A stretch of DNA of 64,000 nt, from contig CAXHWN010002627.1 in assembly GCA_964020975.1 (NCBI GenBank), forward strand, positions 35,001 to 99,000, in the 5' to 3' direction. Numbering within the stretch: the first letter of the stretch is position 1; each line of letters opens with the position of its first letter. This document shows, piece by piece, positions 21,184 to 32,580 of this stretch. Origin of the DNA: Hermodice carunculata. Its lineage: Eukaryota; Annelida; Polychaeta; Eunicida; Amphinomidae. The position numbers and the translations under genes are program-made. Under the pieces are notes generated by a model. The model searched no databases and was not told the origin of the DNA. It was given only the letters and a program-made list of their open reading frames with translations.

Positions 21184-22866
21184 AAAAATGAAGTTATTTG
21201 TAGCAAGTTGAAGTTCGAATGTTATCATGCACAAATTGGTACACATACAGGGCTCGACAATTTTTTTAAAAATCACTTGTCCGCAGGGCAAGTAAATTTC
21301 AAAATCCACTTGCCCGCATACAAAATCCACTTGTCCTGATAAAACTTCTATAAACATCGTTTTTTTCAAACACAATGCTACGGCCTACACAAACCATTTA
21401 CCCTACGATATATTTGCCGCGAATTGTCGCTTGCAAATTCACACAAAAATGTCAAATTTTACGATTCAAGCTGCAACTGTTCGACAGTGAAACTGGCAAA
21501 ACATTAAAAATACAAATTAAAAAAGTAAGCTATTTGCATGGGGTGACTAACGATGAAAAATACATTGTAATTTCTGGGACGATAGGAGTCCATATCCCGG
21601 TTAAACTTAAATAACGATTAAAATAGTTGAATTGGTTTCAGGATCCTTTCTCGCTGCCTCTGATGCCGTGATGAGATGCATATCGTTTGCGTACCTACCA
21701 TGAACGCTATCGGTACATCGTAGTAAATTTGCGTATACAGTATTGGCAAGTTCCTCGCAATAAACGGTGTTCTTAAATCAAATTCAAACAAAAATTTTAA
21801 TATTTCAAATCAGAAATCGAGCGTGGGCACACCGTCAACATCTTTCATGCAACTGTACACAAACAGCTGCTTTGGCCATGTGGCCTGACGCACAACACAT
21901 CACCCGATTGGTCAATTGAGTCACATGCAAAAATGAGCCAATTGCGGCTCGTGCTGCAGTGTTTTCATCATGGCTTCCGCCCAGTGAACATGTGTGAATA
22001 TGCCGTAATTTACGGAGGGAACACACAAACGGGAAGCTTTTTTTTTAATTGCAGCATGCGAAAATAAAGATTCCAGTGTTTATAGCAACAATTATTTGGA
22101 GTCACAGGCAAATACGCAAAGGTAGGGGGATAGAGAAAAATGTCAAATGCGTGACAGATCAGTCAGCATGATGCTCCATTCACCGTAGATTACTCCACGC
22201 AGTCACTTGCGTGTGACTGGCAGATGTGTGTTTTGTTTGGCCGGGAAGTCAACTTGCGGCACCATTACATGATCTCTCCCACACTTTTAGAGCCCACCGA
22301 TAAATTGTCTTTGATGCTAATTTGCTCAAGAATTCGCCATGCAAGTTTTAAATTTTTTTGATGTTCCTTTGTCATCGTTCGGGCAGATAAGACTGACGGT
22401 GAGGTGCTGTGACCTTGCCCCGATACGGGCGAAAGCCAATACGCCGCAATGCATGACTGCTGGTATCTTTGATCTCGTCGTCTCGTAATCATAATGAGCG
22501 GGCTGTTTATAAACCAATTATATACGTTCTATTGTTTTACTGTGCCTATCATCGCAATGTTATTACAAGGCAAGGTGTAGCGTCCCTTCAAGGTGTCGCG
22601 TGGGTTAGCTTGGCATTGCGAGTGAATGATCGCGAGAGCCGGGAACAAAAAATCCCCAAACTTTAATAAAATGTACATGTGGTAAAAGATTTTTTTCACT
22701 AGTCCGTAGGGCAAGTGCTTGAAAATTTCGACTAGTCCGAGCCCAACTTCAGGCCGCCCGGGGCTATCGGACATGCGAATTGCCGAGCCCTGCATATATA
22801 TATAACAAAAATGAAGTTATTTGTAGCAAGTTGAAGTTCGAATGTTATCATGCGCAAATTGGTACA
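21184..22866 (+). repeat. 62-bp direct repeat bracketing the hAT-like element
   Basis: The block from ACAAAAATGAAGTTATTTG to CAAATTGGTACAC occurs at 21,184-21,245 and again at 22,804-22,866 with only one or two differences. It is far longer than any target-site duplication and lies immediately outside the transposon termini (21,248-22,792). Confidence 0.9.
21248..22792. mobile_element. hAT-like DNA transposon remnant, 1.5 kb
   Basis: The ends are CAGGGCTCGACAATTTT (left) and GAATTGCCGAGCCCTG (right), a typical hAT-style inverted terminus. Subterminal words recur inverted (ACTTGTCCGCAGGGCAAGT on the left, ACTAGTCCGTAGGGCAAGTG on the right). The flanks CACATA and CATATA may be a decayed duplication. 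The interior is richer in CpG than its surroundings but shows no transposase, so it is a deletion derivative. Confidence 0.7.

Positions 22867-22868
<2 letters not shown>

Positions 22869-22928
<60 letters not shown>
22869..22928. repeat. (TA)n microsatellite
   Basis: About 60 bp of pure TA directly after the second copy of the 62-bp repeat. Confidence 0.95.
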
Positions 22929-22932
<4 letters not shown>

Positions 22933-23272
22933 TATATAAGTATGCATACATACATGAATTCGTTTATTTAAATTTTTTCATCACTCAAACCCAGGAGTCT
23001 TAGGAACCAGTCATTCAAGATAAAATGATAAAGCTGACCAATTCAGCAATTAATCCTGGTTGTTATACGTTGTTAGAGTACAAAGTAAGTAAAAGTAATA
23101 AAAAATTAAAATGAATAAATAAAATTTTAAACATGTTCTTTTCCTGTGCTTTTTTTTTTTTGCATCATGTTTCTTTTGAATACTCTGAGATGTGGGTTGG
23201 TCACATGAATAATAGAATACAGTGACTTTCACTTTCTTGCATTCCTACTCATAGTCCAGTATCTTCAAACCA

Positions 23273-23550
23273 CAGTAAAACCTGCCAAGTTGAGCACCTG
23301 TTACCCAAACACTTTTTTGGGGTCCCAACTTTTTTATATGTAATTTAATGGGAGGGCCACATGTTTGAACCTGCAATCCCCGAACACCTGTCAACTCTGA
23401 ACACCATACACTTCATTTGGGTCCCGAAGCAACCATTAACTTGTCAAGGCTGAACACTTCTCCGTTTCTCTCTCTCTCTCCTCCCCCCCCCCCCCCAAAG
23501 AGGGAATTTTTTTAGGAAATTCACCAATAATTGATCAAACACATCACATT

Positions 23551-23581
<31 letters not shown>

Positions 23582-24193
23582 TCAAAGCTTTCATCAAATT
23601 AATATATTCCAAGGGTGTGTAGGTTTGATGGTGAGACCTTCTACACCTGTATTTACAATAAACTTGTTTAAACTTATCAAATTAGTAAGTGCATTTTGAA
23701 GTTTAGCAGTATGATAAGGGTAATACACATATTGTATGCTAATGTTGGACAATAAATTGATGTTTATGTCATCGAATTATGCACATACTGTCACAGGAAG
23801 GACAGATGTACATGCTTCAGTACATTTTACATATGTACGTACCAGTAGCATTAATAATTAGTAATGTAGCCTAGTGATATTGAAATTGTATGTTCTGTAG
23901 CCTAAAGTTTATGAATTCTATAAACTTTTTCTCCAAAGTGATTGGAATTTTTATGAAGTTCTTTTTCATCTGTGACTTTATTTCTTATCAAAGTTTTGGT
24001 AATTTATATAAATATATATGTATCAGAGCTGGTAAGTTACCCAATGCATGTGCATGTACAGGTGAATTCAAGGTTAACATGTGAAGGATGTAGACACAAT
24101 GCCACCCCCTGACCCTTTATTAGCCGAACACCTCCAATACCTGAACACTTTGCCTGGGTCCCTAGAGGTGTTTGTCCTTGACAGGTTTTACTA
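23273..24193. mobile_element. CAGTAAAACCTG-type element, ~0.9 kb
   Basis: Left end CAGTAAAACCTGCCAAGTTG, right end TTGACAGGTTTTACTA, imperfectly inverted. Both arms hold the GAACACCT...GAACACTTTGGGTCC word pattern of the shorter 180-bp relatives at 51.6 and 52.3 kb. The middle holds a C-run, a (TA)n at 23,559-23,581 and unrelated AT-rich DNA, so something has probably inserted. Termini of this kind are Tc1/mariner-like. Confidence 0.65.
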
Positions 24194-24479
24194 TATTTAA
24201 GAAGAAAATGTACATGTATAAATTACAGATTATTTAGCCCTGAAATGCATCTAGAGTGTACCCTTGAATGGGATGTGAAATCACATGATCATGCATGGGT
24301 TGGAATCATTACCACATTGTATTTTCCTCGTGGTACATGTACTGTATGTACATATGTGAGGTAAAAAAAATTGGGATAGTGAGAACACAGTATATAATTA
24401 TGGTCACTTACTTGAGTGTCCATTGTTATAAGTAGCATTGAAGTTAGCAGACACTACCCGGGAGCACTAGCGATACAAA

Positions 24480-24768
24480 AAATAAGCAGTGAGTTTATTA
24501 TCCAACTCAAGAAAGAACAGTAGAAAAGATTGTGATAGGCGATAATTGGGGTTTTATGTACTGGTGCTTCAAAAGCTTCACTAGCTTCAAAATTTTGCTT
24601 TATTTATACCGTACGCCATTTTGTGTGTGCATTGAACACATTTTGCTGAGTCATTTCTAATATATAATCCTGAAGCTCCAACAGTGTAGATCTATCTCCT
24701 CATGTTCACAGCTTGAAGCACATGGCATTGTGAGTAATGCCTAAAAGTGACACTAGATGGCACACACT
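24480..24768 (+). repeat. Dispersed ~290-bp repeat, copy A
   Basis: Matches 46,534-46,820 in the same orientation through ordered blocks: AGTTTATTAT/ACTTTATTAT, GATAATTGGGGTTTT/GATAATAGGGGTTTTT, CATTGAACACATTTT, AATCCTGAAGCTCCAACAGTG, CTCTATCTCCTCA-like, CAGCTTGAAGCACA and GACACTAGATGGCA. Roughly three quarters of positions agree. No terminal repeats or tRNA-like head were recognised, so the class is unknown. Confidence 0.8.
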
Positions 24769-25068
24769 AAACATTTTGTTCGGTGTAATCAACTGTCCCA
24801 GTTTGATTTTAGTAAAAATTTGTTGCTTTGGAAATCATAAAATAGTATGATAAAATTCAAGCTTTGTGTGTTCTGATTTGAATTAAATGTTGGTGGCAGT
24901 ATTGAAAACAAAGATAATTCCATATAGGGACTACTGACAAGTAGGTCAAACTACTGACAGGTGGCCTCCAACCTCCTGAGGAATCTGTTTAAAAATGAGC
25001 AAGTCTGACTCTATTGTTTTTATGTAAATGTCATGTCAGTAGAAATTATTTTTTCCCGAAATTGCAGG

Positions 25069-25566
25069 CAAGACTTAGACTAGAAGAAGACCTTCCTATG
25101 TGTTGTTTAGTCTCACAATGGCAGTAAAATTTGAGTACGATGATTATTTTACATGTGCCAAAGGTGCAGGGTTACTTTTGCAAACAGAGGGAGGATGGAA
25201 GGACTTGTTTCAGACTAATACAGACATACAACACCTTCTGTTGACGGGAAAAAAAATGCTCCATGTAATTATTGGGCCTGTCCAGAGGTTTCTCTTTTAA
25301 AATTCATTCAAATAATGGTGGGTACAACAGAGAAATGAAGCTACATGGGATTTCTCTTTCTGGTAAGATGTATGCACTTGTGCCCTCAAGTGGTTATCAA
25401 TTCCAGATATCAGTCTGCACCAAATCCTTCCCTCCTGCACTCCTTCTGTTTGCGCAAGTAACTCTGCGTCTTCGGCACATGCAAAATAATTGTTACATTT
25501 GATTTTTACCACCAACATGGGACAAAGCAACCTGAGGGAAGGACTTCTCCAAGTCTAGGTAAAGGC
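25069..25566. mobile_element. Fold-back element with ~210-bp arms
   Basis: The stretch 25,069 to about 25,290 is repeated inverted at about 25,340-25,566. The shared order is CTAGACTTGGAGAAGTCCTTCC-like, GTTG.TT.GTC, ATTATTTT(A/G)CATGTGCC, AGAGTTACTT.GCAAACAGA and GGA.GGAAGGA.TTG...CAGACT. Open frames on the two strands translate to look-alike peptides for this reason only. Arm identity is about 70-75%. Confidence 0.75.
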
Positions 25567-26166
25567 CTATCATGATGTCATGTCCCACGTCATATGCATT
25601 CATTGATGGGGTTGAGCACAGCACCCTGGAAGGCTAATAGGTGTAATCTTAATCTAACCAGGAAAGACTAAAATGTAACAGTGTAATTTAAATTAACTAA
25701 TTTGTGTATATTGACCCTTTCCTGTTCAAACTGCCTAACAGTGTCTGTTTCTACTTAGCATGTTCACTACTTTCACCTTGAATTGCAATTGTATAAACTG
25801 AACAAGGGTAGCATGCCTGATGCCAACAGCTTTCCTTTTGGAAGATGAAGCATATTTTGTAGCTACATGCACCACCAACAAAGCTGTATAACTCTGTCTC
25901 CTAACCAGGGAAAGGTAAAATTGCTTTCATATGACATTCAGATTCTAAATTCTAATATTTAAGAGGTATTCCCTGGTTATGACCTCATCATCTCAACCAG
26001 CCAAGCCACCTGAAGAAACATATCAATGGTCTGTAGAGACAAAGCATAAATGCTGTCAATATGATGATGCTATGAGGCCTACTGTAGTAAAACTAAAGAA
26101 AATTAAAAATGTGCAAGCGTGATTAAGTGGAGTTTATGGCTATGACTTGGAAAATAACTTCAGCTA

Positions 26167-26242
26167 GACCTGTCTTAAGGTACCTCCCATGGAAACAGAG
26201 AGAACTGTTCTGTTACAATGGGTGGGCCCTTAAGACAGGGTC
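26167..26242. mobile_element. 76-bp mini inverted-repeat element
   Basis: GACCTGTCTTAAGGTACCTCCC at the left pairs with GGTGGGCCCTTAAGACAGGGTC at the right. Isolated right-end-like words (GGTGGGCCCTTAAGACAGG) recur near 27,949, and CCTTAAGACAG near 28,239, pointing to a small dispersed family. Confidence 0.6.
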
Positions 26243-26744
26243 ACCCCCAGCACATACATGTACTGGTAAAGTAGGGGAAATGATTGTCTACAAGTGAGTA
26301 TATATCACTGTGTATCCTAAATGTAGACATTAAAACAGCCCTCATACTGCATTTTTAGTCCTGTAACATACAGTGTCTTTCAGGGGACATACCGACACCA
26401 AAATTAGGGAGGATACTGAAACTGTCCAATTAGAATACAGGGAAAATGTTACACTAGCAACAGCCAGTATCTTCCCAAGGGAAATACGATCTCCCCATTA
26501 AAAGAACATTGAAAGTCAGTATATCCCTCATGTTCTATATTTGCGGAAACAGTGACTCTAATGACGTTTTGCGCCATGACGTCACTCACGTTGCAAGGGT
26601 GCCTGCCGCACAAGATGAATGACCTGGCAGGACAGTAGTTTAGGCCTATTTCTTCCTGAAGGGGAGGCGGGCTTTTCTCAAACAAAATTATGAAACAGAA
26701 ATTGTATGTTTTGGCTACTGAATAGGTATGTAGCATTTTACATA

Positions 26745-26913
26745 ATCCCAGGAAAAGCTGCCTTTGCCTTTTTTGTCTAATTATGGCATATACATTTAGG
26801 ATACAAAGATCATCCCATGGCTAAATCAGTATCCTACCTGGAACAGTTCCCCTGAGAGCCTGTATCCTCCCTCGACCCGAGACAAAAAAGGCAAAGGCAG
26901 CTTTTCCTGGGAT
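26745..26913. mobile_element. 169-bp MITE with ~33-bp near-perfect inverted ends and TA flanks
   Basis: Left end ATCCCAGGAAAAGCTGCCTT, running on through TGCCTTTTTTGTCT. The right end is its complement apart from one length difference in a T run. TA lies immediately outside both ends (26,743-26,744 and 26,914-26,915), the Tc1/mariner signature. The very low divergence between ends suggests a recent insertion. There is no coding content. Confidence 0.85.
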
Positions 26914-26933
26914 TAAATATTACCATTTATATA

Positions 26934-27058
26934 CAGTGAAACCTGGCTTACTGAACACCTCCATATGGTGAATACCTCCTTATACTGAACACTTTTTCTC
27001 AATCCCTATTGTATTTTTTCATTATAAGCAAACCTGTTAGGGTGTTTTGGGTATAGGG

Positions 27059-27061
<3 letters not shown>
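26934..27061. mobile_element. CAGTGAAACCTG MITE, 3' end missing
   Basis: Starts TACAGTGAAACCTGGCTTAC and follows the family order (GAACACCTCCATAT, CTGAACACTTTTTCTC, TTTTCATTATAAGCAAACCT, GGTATAGGGAGGT). It stops where the final TTTCACTG is expected, at a TA microsatellite abutting another MITE. Confidence 0.75.

Positions 27062-27096
<35 letters not shown>
27062..27096. repeat. (TA)n microsatellite
   Basis: Pure TA between two MITEs. It probably grew at their TA target sites. Confidence 0.95.
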
Positions 27097-27099
<3 letters not shown>

Positions 27100-27341
27100 G
27101 TGTTTGGGTTGATTTTAGTACTATGACAGGATTGTATAAATACCGTATCATAGGCCTAAAAGCTACAGTGCTGGGATATGATATATCAGTACTCTTCCAG
27201 TGGTATCAGCACTCTGCCGGTGGTATCGATACTCTTCCGGTTTCATCGGTAATTGTGTTGATGAGGAGTCAAACTTTCTGCAAATGTCGTTCTTATTTTT
27301 GCTTTGTGTATTGAAATATACAAATCGACCCAAACAAGAGA
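27096..27341. mobile_element. 246-bp MITE with TCTCGTGTTTGGG ends and TA flanks
   Basis: Left TCTCGTGTTTGGGTTGATTT and right AAATCGACCCAAACAAGAGA are inverted with two mismatches and are bordered by TA on both sides. Inside, at 27,184-27,243, a 20-bp unit (TATCAG.ACTCT.CC.GTGG type) is repeated three times. Confidence 0.8.
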
Positions 27342-27355
27342 TAAAAATTTTATAG

Positions 27356-27488
27356 CATGCTTTGTAGACGATATGAAGTAATCAACTCGCACTGGATACT
27401 GTATAGCAGAACTCATTCACTTTGCTCACTCGTTCTGCTATTTAGCATCCAGTGCTTGTTGATATACTTCATGTAATCAACAAAGCAT
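27356..27488. repeat. 133-bp near-palindrome (hairpin)
   Basis: CATGCTTTGT...ATGAAGTA...CAAC..GCACTGGAT.CT..ATAGCAGAAC is followed by a ~19-nt loop and then its complement, down to ACAAAGCATG. Each arm is about 57 nt with roughly 85% pairing. It directly follows the MITE at 27,096-27,341 and may be a separate fold-back insertion. Confidence 0.8.
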
Positions 27489-27666
27489 GGCATAATCTAT
27501 AATATATATGTATGCTTTATTTTCAAATCCCTTTTTTATTTATGTACAAAAATAAAACTTGTATTAAATTTATCCTTTAACAATGGAAATATTAGAAACA
27601 ATTGATAACTAATCTTCAGAGAACACCGAGTGCATAGCACAGGCCAAATGCTTTTCTGGAGACTGA

Positions 27667-27919
27667 TTAACCCTTCCTTTCTCCCTTGAATTAAGACGAG
27701 TCAACAGCTTTCCTTGCCATGGGTTGGGCACAAAGTGCCCCGCCCAGGGCAGGGAAAGATGTTGGCCTGGAGTACTCTTATCTTGGTAGGTGGCTGGTCT
27801 TGTATACATTTCTCCATCAAATTGTTTTTCATTACTGTTGCAAGTTAGTTAAAAAACACTGAAGCAGATGACATTTGACCCATATTCAGTTTTGGCCAGT
27901 TTAAGAAGCGAAAGGTTAA
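27667..27919 (+). mobile_element. TTAA hairpin MITE, copy A
   Basis: TTAA at both borders, ends CCCTTCCTTT and GCGAAAGG. Internal hairpin GTCAACAGCTTTCCTTGCCA...GGGCAGGGAAAGATGTTGGC. The right half has the family order CCTGG, ATCTTGGTAGG, CTGAAGCAGATGACATTTGA and TTTTGGCCAGTTTAA. Confidence 0.85.
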
Positions 27920-29119
27920 GGTGGGCTCTGGGTGTGTCTCAAGCAGGTGGGCCCTTAAGACAGGTAATAATCAATTAAAATAGGCTGGGGAGGGGGAGGG
28001 AACTGGCATTTGTCCCTTAACAGGCCTTCATGTTTGAGGAGTGTGATTTTTCACTCACCTTAACAGCTCGTCTAAAATAATTGAGGCGAGCTCTTAAAAG
28101 CACAGCTCAATCTTGCATTTAAGTACTCTGACCAAAGCAATTGCTGACCTACGGGTCACCTAGAATGATTTTAGGTGAGTTTTTTTTTTTTTTTTTTTTT
28201 TTTTCCAGCTCACCAACAATTTTTAGATGTGAAGGCCTGCCTTAAGACAGTTGGGCCTATGGGCAGGTGTGACTGTCAAGGCGAGTGTATTTTGGCAATT
28301 TTTGGGCGTCTTTTTATTTTGTTGAGACCTTTCCCAAGTGGACATAGTCGTATATGAAAGGGTCCAGTCAGCTGACTGTATGCATTGATCATATCTATGT
28401 GGACTTCAAAATAAATCAGAGCAAGTGTAGGGTCCAGATGGGGTTGGTTGTGTCAAGCCACCTTTTACATGCATAAATAGCTGTTGGCTTGGAATAGCAT
28501 CATTTGCATCTTCAGGTAATTAGCCTGGCCATTTTTGGGGGTGGAACGGGTCACAAATTCTTCCTCTTTCTCCCCCCTCCCCCCGAATGGAATCAAGAGG
28601 CATTTTTTTCTTCAAATCTAATGGTTAGTTACTTCCTTGCATTGGTAGGATTACTGCAAACTTATTTAGAGTAGCCTTTGTGGTTGTCCTACCACAACTT
28701 CCAAAGTAAAAGAAATGAAGCCATTTGATTCCTTTATATAGAGTCAGTAGAAATACATGTTTTACATATATGAATCTGTTTTTATCTTAATTTTAAGACC
28801 AGTGTGTATGAATGTTAATATTTTTAGGTGACTAGCTTGCAGTGTGTCCTACATACTGGCATAGGATTTTTCATGTCTGTACACATGTTCCCTAAAATCT
28901 CAAGGACCACTTGGCTTGCTCAAAGGGTCTCCATATGGTTTATGTGATTGACATGTGTAGATTGTTAGCTGATGTTGCAAATAAAAATAGGTCACGGTTT
29001 GTCAATAATGTACAGCAGAGCACAATGTTTATGCATGTGTGTGAATATATTCTAGGCATTTTTTAAATGGTCCTCAACTTTTCAGTTATAATTAATATTG
29101 GTAATATGTAAACAGGTTT

Positions 29120-29124
29120 TTATA

Positions 29125-29211
<87 letters not shown>

Positions 29212-29212
29212 G
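29120..29212. repeat. (TA)n microsatellite
   Basis: More than 90 bp of TA with isolated G interruptions. Confidence 0.95.
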
Positions 29213-30410
29213 TTAAAGTAACATTCAATTCACTGAATAGTTTTAAAACAAAACTTACAAAATTTACAGGAGTATTTTAACTACATGTATATGCAACCAT
29301 TTATAAGAAGAAATTTGGTGTTTCAGTTACAGCAGTGCAAATTACAAAGGAAACTATTGGAAATACACATACCTAACATGAACCAGCTGATTTTGACCTT
29401 GCCTATTGTCTCCCCACCCCAATTAGGCCATAGTTTCAGTCCTTGGCTATTCACCGAGAGCTACTAGATCTATTTTTGAAATCCTCTGAGTTTGTGTTTT
29501 TCATGTGGGAACCCATCTCCAGACCTTCAGAGTTCAGTGGGGTTAGAAATTTCTGTCGCTCTGATATTGCTGGCCCAGTCACATTCTTAAAGCACTCTGA
29601 CATCTTAGAGTCTAAATTGTGTTATCTCAAGACAAACACAGAGTAAACACAGCAATTTCTTACCATGTCCAACTGTAACAATCTGAAGATATGTTTATGC
29701 ACAAAAAACACAAACTGTTAGGACTTCACAAAGAATTTGCAACATTCAGTGACTGGCCATTTGTAAAACTGTGGCCTAATTGGGGTACTGTGACTTATGA
29801 AGACACGTCCCATGCAGAAATAAATATTACTACAACATCTGAAATGATAAGTTGCACTGAACGAGAAGTTGCAGAATGTTGGACTTTCAAAATACACATT
29901 TCTACCAGGTGTACCCCACAAGCACTGAGCTTGTTTACATTGTTGCCAGTACTTTTGTTTTTGTGATCACCTGTTTTGTTTCTGTTTGTTTACTAGCGGA
30001 GTACTGCAAAAACATGAGAAGCAGCCAACATAGATAAGAACATATACTCAATTCTGTCATGAAATCATGCCACGATGGTTTCCATTCAATATTGCAAATG
30101 ACATGCCAAAACGATCTGGCAAATATGATTATGTAGATAAGCTGATATGTCCATTGTAATTTTAGGACTGGCACATTTATAAAAATATCCAGAGTTGTGC
30201 TCAGTGCCAACAAGTGTCCTCTTTGTTTGCCTTCACAGGGCCCCTATACTGTACTTGAAAAGAGATGCTGGACCATGCAGCACTGATGTAAAAGTGAACA
30301 GCTGTAAACACATAAGCACTATGAAGTAAATTTATCAGATAATTGCTGGGAAGTTTAGGCAAGCAAACCATTTTTGAACTTCTTTGTTGTAAAGAGAAAA
30401 CTATATCACT

Positions 30411-30641
30411 TTAACTCTTTCAATGCCAAAATTTTAACTGAGTTAACAGCTTTTCTCAGGGTGCAATGCCCCAATGGGTGCCGAGAAAAGCTGTTGACCT
30501 GGGATATTCTCTCTGGTGCTATAGGCATACTAGTACTTGAATGAAAGGTCTTTTTACGAGGAATACAAATCTTTGATCTTTTCAGACCAGTTTTGACTTA
30601 TGTAGAATGACTTTAGTAGTGATTGGCGCTGAAAGAGTTAA
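30411..30641 (+). mobile_element. TTAA hairpin MITE, CTCTTTCA subfamily, copy F
   Basis: Perfect TTAA duplication. The ends CTCTTTCAATGCCAA and its inverted partner TTGGCGCTGAAAGAG differ at two positions. Internal hairpin GTTAACAGCTTTTCTC...GAGAAAAGCTGTTGACC at about 30,442-30,504. It shares GCATACTAGTACTTGAATG and AAAGGTCTTTTTAC with copy G. Confidence 0.85.
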
Positions 30642-31360
30642 TACCTTTGGTTGAGCAGGCTCGACAGCCTGCCATATGTATTAGAGCATGCAACTATACA
30701 CTTCTCTTGCTTGCTCATCAGTTGCACAGTTCATGCATAAAGTGCATCTTTACATGAGTCACTTTCCTGTCTAGGAATGTAAAAAGTAGCAACTTTAGTT
30801 CATATATGATGGGATATGTTTAACTTGGTGACACTTTGATGATGCCAGAGCTTTAACCTTGAATGAGGTCAGCAGGAGCCATAGTGACCTTTGCTGTGAC
30901 AAGTGTCCTTGATAGGTGCCTATTTTCAATGGCACATGCAAGTAAGATGTTACCAAAATCCATTCCCGAAGAGTCCCCTGGGTTGGTGCATTAACTGATC
31001 ACATAGTAAATAGCATTGTACACTGTACCTGTTGCTTGGTGGGTGACAATAATATGACCTGCAATCCCAAGTTCAAGGTCAGGAGTCTTGATATGGGGTC
31101 ACAGTTAACCCATTGTGTCCTCTGTTACTGTCCCTTCTGTGGCTCAAACTAGGAAATTTAACTGCTACATATTTCGTTAGTGTGTCCAGTTTTTTTTTTT
31201 TTTTTTTTTTGTCCACACATGACACTGGAATCATGCAATTCAGTCCTTGCCGCCACCACGCGGCGCTGCGGTTCCAAATGATATTCAGAGACCTCTCGCG
31301 GCCAAAATTGCTTTTGCGGGGGTCGGATACGCGAGCCCATTCACTCACAGTGTATTTCCT

Positions 31361-31821
31361 ATGGCTGAGAACATGTATACAGAGGGCGATCTCGCCAAAA
31401 AAACAAACGCAGAACTGAAGGAAATATTACAAAATCTTAGGAGAAAGAAGAATGGGAAAAAAGCAAGCCTCATTCACAGGATTTTGTTTACAACTAACGC
31501 AAAAAAAAGTAACATCAGATCAAGCTGCCGGTCATGAATGTATCGACTTTGCAGACATATGATATGGAAGGGTGTGGCGACCAATGGACTGACAAACTTT
31601 CCGTTATACCAAAACTCAGCCTTGGATTTGTAAAAGATTATCCAACCAACGGAGAATTGATAAATGTGAAAGCAAAAGACATTGAAAATTTACCTACGCG
31701 AAGGGTGTTAGTCAGGGCAGATGCGGTATTCAGAGCCGGCAAAGTGAAAAAAGTTTTGTGTCTCCAAGTCAGTGGCGTCTTTTTTCTACTCGGTCTTAGC
31801 ATGGTTCTGTTTTGTAGATAG
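31361..31821 (+). pseudogene. SAP-domain-like coding piece in two frames
   Basis: From ATG at 31,361 the frame encodes MAENMYTEGDLAKKTNAELK, then EILQNLRRKKNGKKASLIHRIL. This fits the SAP motif (about residues 10-45: leucine/lysine helix, K.GKK..LI.RI loop and helix), a DNA-binding module. That frame stops at 31,535. A second open frame (to 31,821), shifted by one, reads DMEGCGDQWTDKLSVIPKLS, then GFVKDYPTNGELINVKAKDI and RRVLVRADAVFRAGKVKKVL before becoming low-value sequence. An A8 run at 31,501-31,508 is a likely place for the frame change. The composition looks coding. SAP plus such a domain occurs in invertebrate SWIM/YqaJ-type families, but that link is inference. It could be a processed or transposon-borne gene fragment, or a nested exon. 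Confidence 0.45.
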
Positions 31822-32469
31822 AACTTGTCACTGTTGTTTAATATGTATCAAAATAGTTACATTGTATCTTGTGATCATAACCAGAGTATTAATTTTGTTT
31901 CGTCACTTTATTGTCACTTGCAAGACGGCAGTCATCTTGCCAAGGCGAGACTCAGCAGCACAACTTTCGCTTAAAAAGTGCACATGATTGAGGCAAATTT
32001 ACACGTGGATTATTTCATTGTTTATATCTACTCAGTTCCAAAGCGGTCCTTTGCCCCAATATGAAAATTTAGTTTCTATCAGAATAATGGGAAAGCAGTA
32101 AAATGACAAGGAAAGCGTAACAGTTAATGCCAATAGGACTGTCCAGGCACAAAGCGCACGTTTGTGTATTTCACACCCCATGGGGCCCAAGCCAGCGGTA
32201 GCGCTCATTACCTGATAATGGGATTATGACACCTTGAGGCTGAAACGGCTACCGTGACTTACTGGTACGCAGTGGGGTAGCAGCTACGTGTGACCCTCTA
32301 TTGTCAGACGATTAGCTTGTTCGCAGTTAAGCCCTGAGTATATAAATTTTGACAAGCTTCTTTAGCCAATCTTTTCACTAAAGTAGAGTCGATATCAATG
32401 ATTGTCAAGCCATTTAATGCAGTATAATGACAACTTTGCAGGCATTAAAAAGTGGTGTCCTCTCTATTC

Positions 32470-32580
32470 ATTCACAATGGTGCCACAAGCCTGATCCCCG
32501 CAAGGCGAGTTTGCGCGTCTATGCGCATGCGTCGACTGCAGCGCCAGCTTCGGCGGAAAGTACTGAATTGTATACAGGCA
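32470..32580. promoter_or_regulatory. CpG-rich patch with NRF-1-like palindrome
   Basis: A short CpG-rich island in AT-rich DNA contains TGCGCATGCG (32,522-32,531), the core of the NRF-1 consensus, followed by GTCGACTGCAGCGCCAGC. It lies 0.7 kb after the SAP-like piece. It may be a promoter remnant or the end of a transposon: GGCGCTGC also occurs inverted near 31,260. Confidence 0.3.

Noticed and set aside
21890-21930. HPIGQLS reading that could be the missing GRK exon 3 (QPIGR)
   Set aside because: It lacks the flanking LC and LFR.FC residues and splice sites, and it lies inside the hAT-like element.
25712-25918. ACCCTTTCCTG...CAGGGAAAGGT as another hairpin MITE copy
   Set aside because: Ends are suggestive and CCAACAGCTTTCC is present, but the TTAA borders and the second hairpin arm are missing, so it was not listed as a feature.
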